The notes under the pieces: model-generated
The model's database searches: none
The model's input: only the letters and a program-made list of their open reading frames with translations
What the model was told of the DNA's origin: nothing
Shown: one piece after another, positions 62,226-64,000 of the stretch
Layout of the letters: each line of letters starts with the position of its first letter
Numbering within the stretch: the stretch's first letter is position 1
NCBI RefSeq assembly: GCF_001705435.1
Contig: NZ_MDEN01000066.1
Location: forward strand, 124,001 to 188,000
Length of the DNA: 64,000 nt
Reading direction: 5' to 3'
Source: Pseudomonas graminis
GTDB lineage: Bacteria > Pseudomonadota > Gammaproteobacteria > Pseudomonadales > Pseudomonadaceae
Made by a program: the position numbers and the translations under genes

Positions 62226-63473
62226 TTGAATGCCTTGGACATCGATTACGTACGCAGCCAGTTTCCCGCCCTCGGCAGCGGCTATGCCTACCTGGACAAC
62301 GCCGGCGGCTCGGCCGTGCTCAAGCCGGTCGCCGCTCGAATTACCGATTACTTGCTCAACAGCGCCGTGCAACTGGGCGCCTCCTACAGCGAGTCGGTCG
62401 ACGCAGGCGCGCGGGTCATGCAGGCACGGGAATCGGTCGCGCAACTGATCAACGCGCGCTACCCGGAAGAGTGCGTGATGGGCGGCTCAACCACCCATTT
62501 GCTGCAAATCCTCTGCCGCGCCATCGCCCCGTCGATCAATCCCGGCGACGAAATCATCGTCACCAACTGCGACCACGAAGCCAACATCGGGCCGTGGGTA
62601 AGGCTGTGCGAAGACCGCGGCGCGACCTTGCGCGTCTGGGCCGTCGACGTCCAGAGCATGGACCTGGAATTGGCTGATCTGGATGCGCTGCTCAGCGACA
62701 AGACTCGCTACCTGGCCATGACCCACGCGTCGAACATCCTCGGCAGCGTCAACCCGGTCGCCGAAGTGGCGCGCAGGGTGCACGCGGTCGGCGGCAAGTT
62801 GTGCGTCGATGCCGTGGCCTACGCGCCCCATCGGCTGGTCGATGTGCAGGCCAGCGGCGCCGATTATTACGTGTTCAGTTTCTACAAGACCTTCGGCCCG
62901 CACTTCGCCGTGCTGTGGGGCAAACGCGAGGCGTTGCTGGAGCTGCCGAGCCTGAACCACTTTTTCATCGGCCAGGAGGTCATTCCCTACAAGCTTCAGC
63001 CCGGCAACCTGAACTACGAGCTGTCCTACGGCTGCATCGGCATCAGCGATTACCTGATCGACATCGGCCGACGCCTCGGCGCCAGCGGCAGCGAACGCCA
63101 GCTGATGCAGGCGGCGTTCGATGCCTTTGAAGTCCAGGAAGACCTGTTGGCCGAAACGCTGCTGGCGTTTCTGCGGGAGACGCCGGGTGTACGAATCATC
63201 GGAAAATCCCGTGTGACCGATGGTGATCGCGTGCCAACCATCAGCTTCGTGGTGGAGGGCATTCAGTCGGAAGCCATCGTGCGCCGCGTGGACAATCACC
63301 GTATGGGCATCCGCTTTGGTGACTTCTATGCGCGCCGCCTGATCGAACAGTTGGGGCTGACCCCATACGGCGGCGTGGTTCGTGTGTCGATCGCCCACTA
63401 CAACAGCGTCGATGAGCTGAATCGTCTGGTGGAGCATCTGGCTCAGGCGATCACAGAACTGCGTCCCTCCTGA
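62226..63473 (+). CDS. Class-V PLP enzyme, cysteine desulfurase-like
   Basis: A 415-residue PLP enzyme of the class V aminotransferase fold. The PLP lysine is Lys221 in SFYKTFGPHFAV; the cofactor Asp is in CVDAVAYAPHR, and GGSTTHLLQ is the phosphate loop. It resembles the desulfurase-like subfamily around Vibrio VC1184 and has no obvious IscS catalytic Cys loop, so desulfuration is unproven. The start is TTG at 62226, with GGAG eight bases upstream; the ATG at 62230 is out of frame. Linked to an amino-acid importer, it may act on an imported amino acid. Confidence 0.85.
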   Translation: MNALDIDYVRSQFPALGSGYAYLDNAGGSAVLKPVAARITDYLLNSAVQLGASYSESVDAGARVMQARESVAQLINARYPEECVMGGSTTHLLQILCRAIAPSINPGDEIIVTNCDHEANIGPWVRLCEDRGATLRVWAVDVQSMDLELADLDALLSDKTRYLAMTHASNILGSVNPVAEVARRVHAVGGKLCVDAVAYAPHRLVDVQASGADYYVFSFYKTFGPHFAVLWGKREALLELPSLNHFFIGQEVIPYKLQPGNLNYELSYGCIGISDYLIDIGRRLGASGSERQLMQAAFDAFEVQEDLLAETLLAFLRETPGVRIIGKSRVTDGDRVPTISFVVEGIQSEAIVRRVDNHRMGIRFGDFYARRLIEQLGLTPYGGVVRVSIAHYNSVDELNRLVEHLAQAITELRPS

Positions 63474-63491
63474 CTTCTATCGAGCCTTTTT

Positions 63492-64000
63492 ATGCCTGTA
63501 CCCCAAACCCTGGCCGAGCTGCGTGCTGCCATCGTCGAACATCAGGAACGCCTGACTGCGCGGCAGCGTGATGCCGCGCATTACCTGAACGAGCACCCCC
63601 ACGATGTGGCGCTGAACACGGTCGCGGCGCTGGCGAAAATCTCCGGCATCCCGTCGTCGGCGTTCATTCGGCTGGCCCAGGCGCTGGGCTTCGGCGGGTT
63701 CAGCGACCTGCAGCGCTTGTTCAAGCAGCCGTTGCAGCAGGCCGGGCAGGGCAGCTTTAAAGAGCGTATTCGGCACTATCGCGGCGAGCAATTGCTCGAC
63801 GATCCCACCGATGTGGGCGCCATGCTCTCGGCATTCAGCCGCGCGAATATCGTCTCGCTGGAGCACCTGGCCGAAGGCGAGCAAGTCGAGGCCATCGAGC
63901 GCGCCATCGAGCTGTTGGAACAGGCGCGCACCACCTTCGTGGTCGGCATGCGTCGCTCGTTTCCCATGGCGTCCTACCTGAGTTACGCGCTCAGCCGTGT
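63492..64000 (+). CDS. RpiR-family regulator, 5' part
   Basis: The first 169 codons of an RpiR/MurR-type regulator, cut by the end of the window. The N-terminal helix-turn-helix domain (LTARQRDAAHYLNEHP, SGIPSSAFIRLAQALGFGGF) is followed by the start of a SIS domain (TTFVVGMRRSFPMASYLSYA), which in this family senses a phosphosugar or other small ligand. It lies 18 bases after the PLP-enzyme gene and is probably cotranscribed, so it may control its own operon. Confidence 0.9.
   Translation, partial: MPVPQTLAELRAAIVEHQERLTARQRDAAHYLNEHPHDVALNTVAALAKISGIPSSAFIRLAQALGFGGFSDLQRLFKQPLQQAGQGSFKERIRHYRGEQLLDDPTDVGAMLSAFSRANIVSLEHLAEGEQVEAIERAIELLEQARTTFVVGMRRSFPMASYLSYALSR

Overview
The window is about 64 kb of high-GC chromosome from a Pseudomonas, most likely of the fluorescens/syringae side of the genus rather than P. 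aeruginosa. The gene order from mutM through ggt, fdx, coaD, ftsYEX, rpoH, thiSG, trmB, hemW, rdgB, metWX, yggT-proC-yggS, pilT, pyrBC', ruvX, algH, tonB and gshB to pilGHIJ-chpA follows from memory the PA0357-PA0415 stretch of P. aeruginosa PAO1. Several PAO1 genes are absent here (pilU beside pilT; pilK, chpB, chpD and chpE in the chemosensory cluster). The intergenic gaps carry several families of short palindromic REP-type repeats typical of fluorescens-group genomes.

Layout. 1-13.6 kb: the end of mutM, a small membrane protein, gamma-glutamyltransferase, ferredoxin, coaD, an aldehyde dehydrogenase, an MFS exporter, a TetR regulator, a sulfurtransferase, the AzlCD branched-chain amino acid exporter, an alpha/beta hydrolase, rsmD and a pair of M16 peptidases (one active, one lacking the zinc site). 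13.9-18.2 kb: ftsY-ftsE-ftsX, then rpoH with an AlgU-like promoter candidate. 18.4-28.7 kb: mtgA, thiS-thiG, trmB, a lipoprotein, hemW-rdgB, metX-metW and yggS-proC-yggT. 28.7-37.6 kb: pilT, an NlpC/P60 hydrolase, a tandem TM2 protein, the leftward group tonB / algH-ruvX / pyrR-pyrB-pyrC', and gshB. 37.8-47.9 kb: the Pil-Chp chemosensory system pilG-pilH-pilI-pilJ-chpA-chpC, without methyltransferase or methylesterase genes.

48-58.9 kb looks like accessory DNA between copies of one REP family. It holds an orphan ribbon-helix-helix protein and a Fic AMP-transferase, divergently transcribed around a pair of strong palindromes. Next comes a complete biotin-independent malonate decarboxylase operon (mdcABCDEGH) with the MadLM transporter and the LysR regulator MdcR, and a tandem array of four 134-bp REP units before mdcR. 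59-64 kb: a hemolysin III-type membrane protein, then an operon made of an amino-acid-type ABC importer, a class-V PLP enzyme resembling cysteine desulfurases, and a truncated RpiR-type regulator. This last operon is the best candidate for an undescribed catabolic system.

Most genes sit in tightly coupled operons, with ATGA or TGATG overlaps at azlCD, the M16 pair, ftsYEX, hemW-rdgB, pyrBC', algH-ruvX, mdcA-mdcB, mdcD-mdcE, mdcE-mdcG, mdcG-mdcH and the ABC genes. Start codons were chosen from ribosome binding sites and family alignment from memory; no database search was possible.
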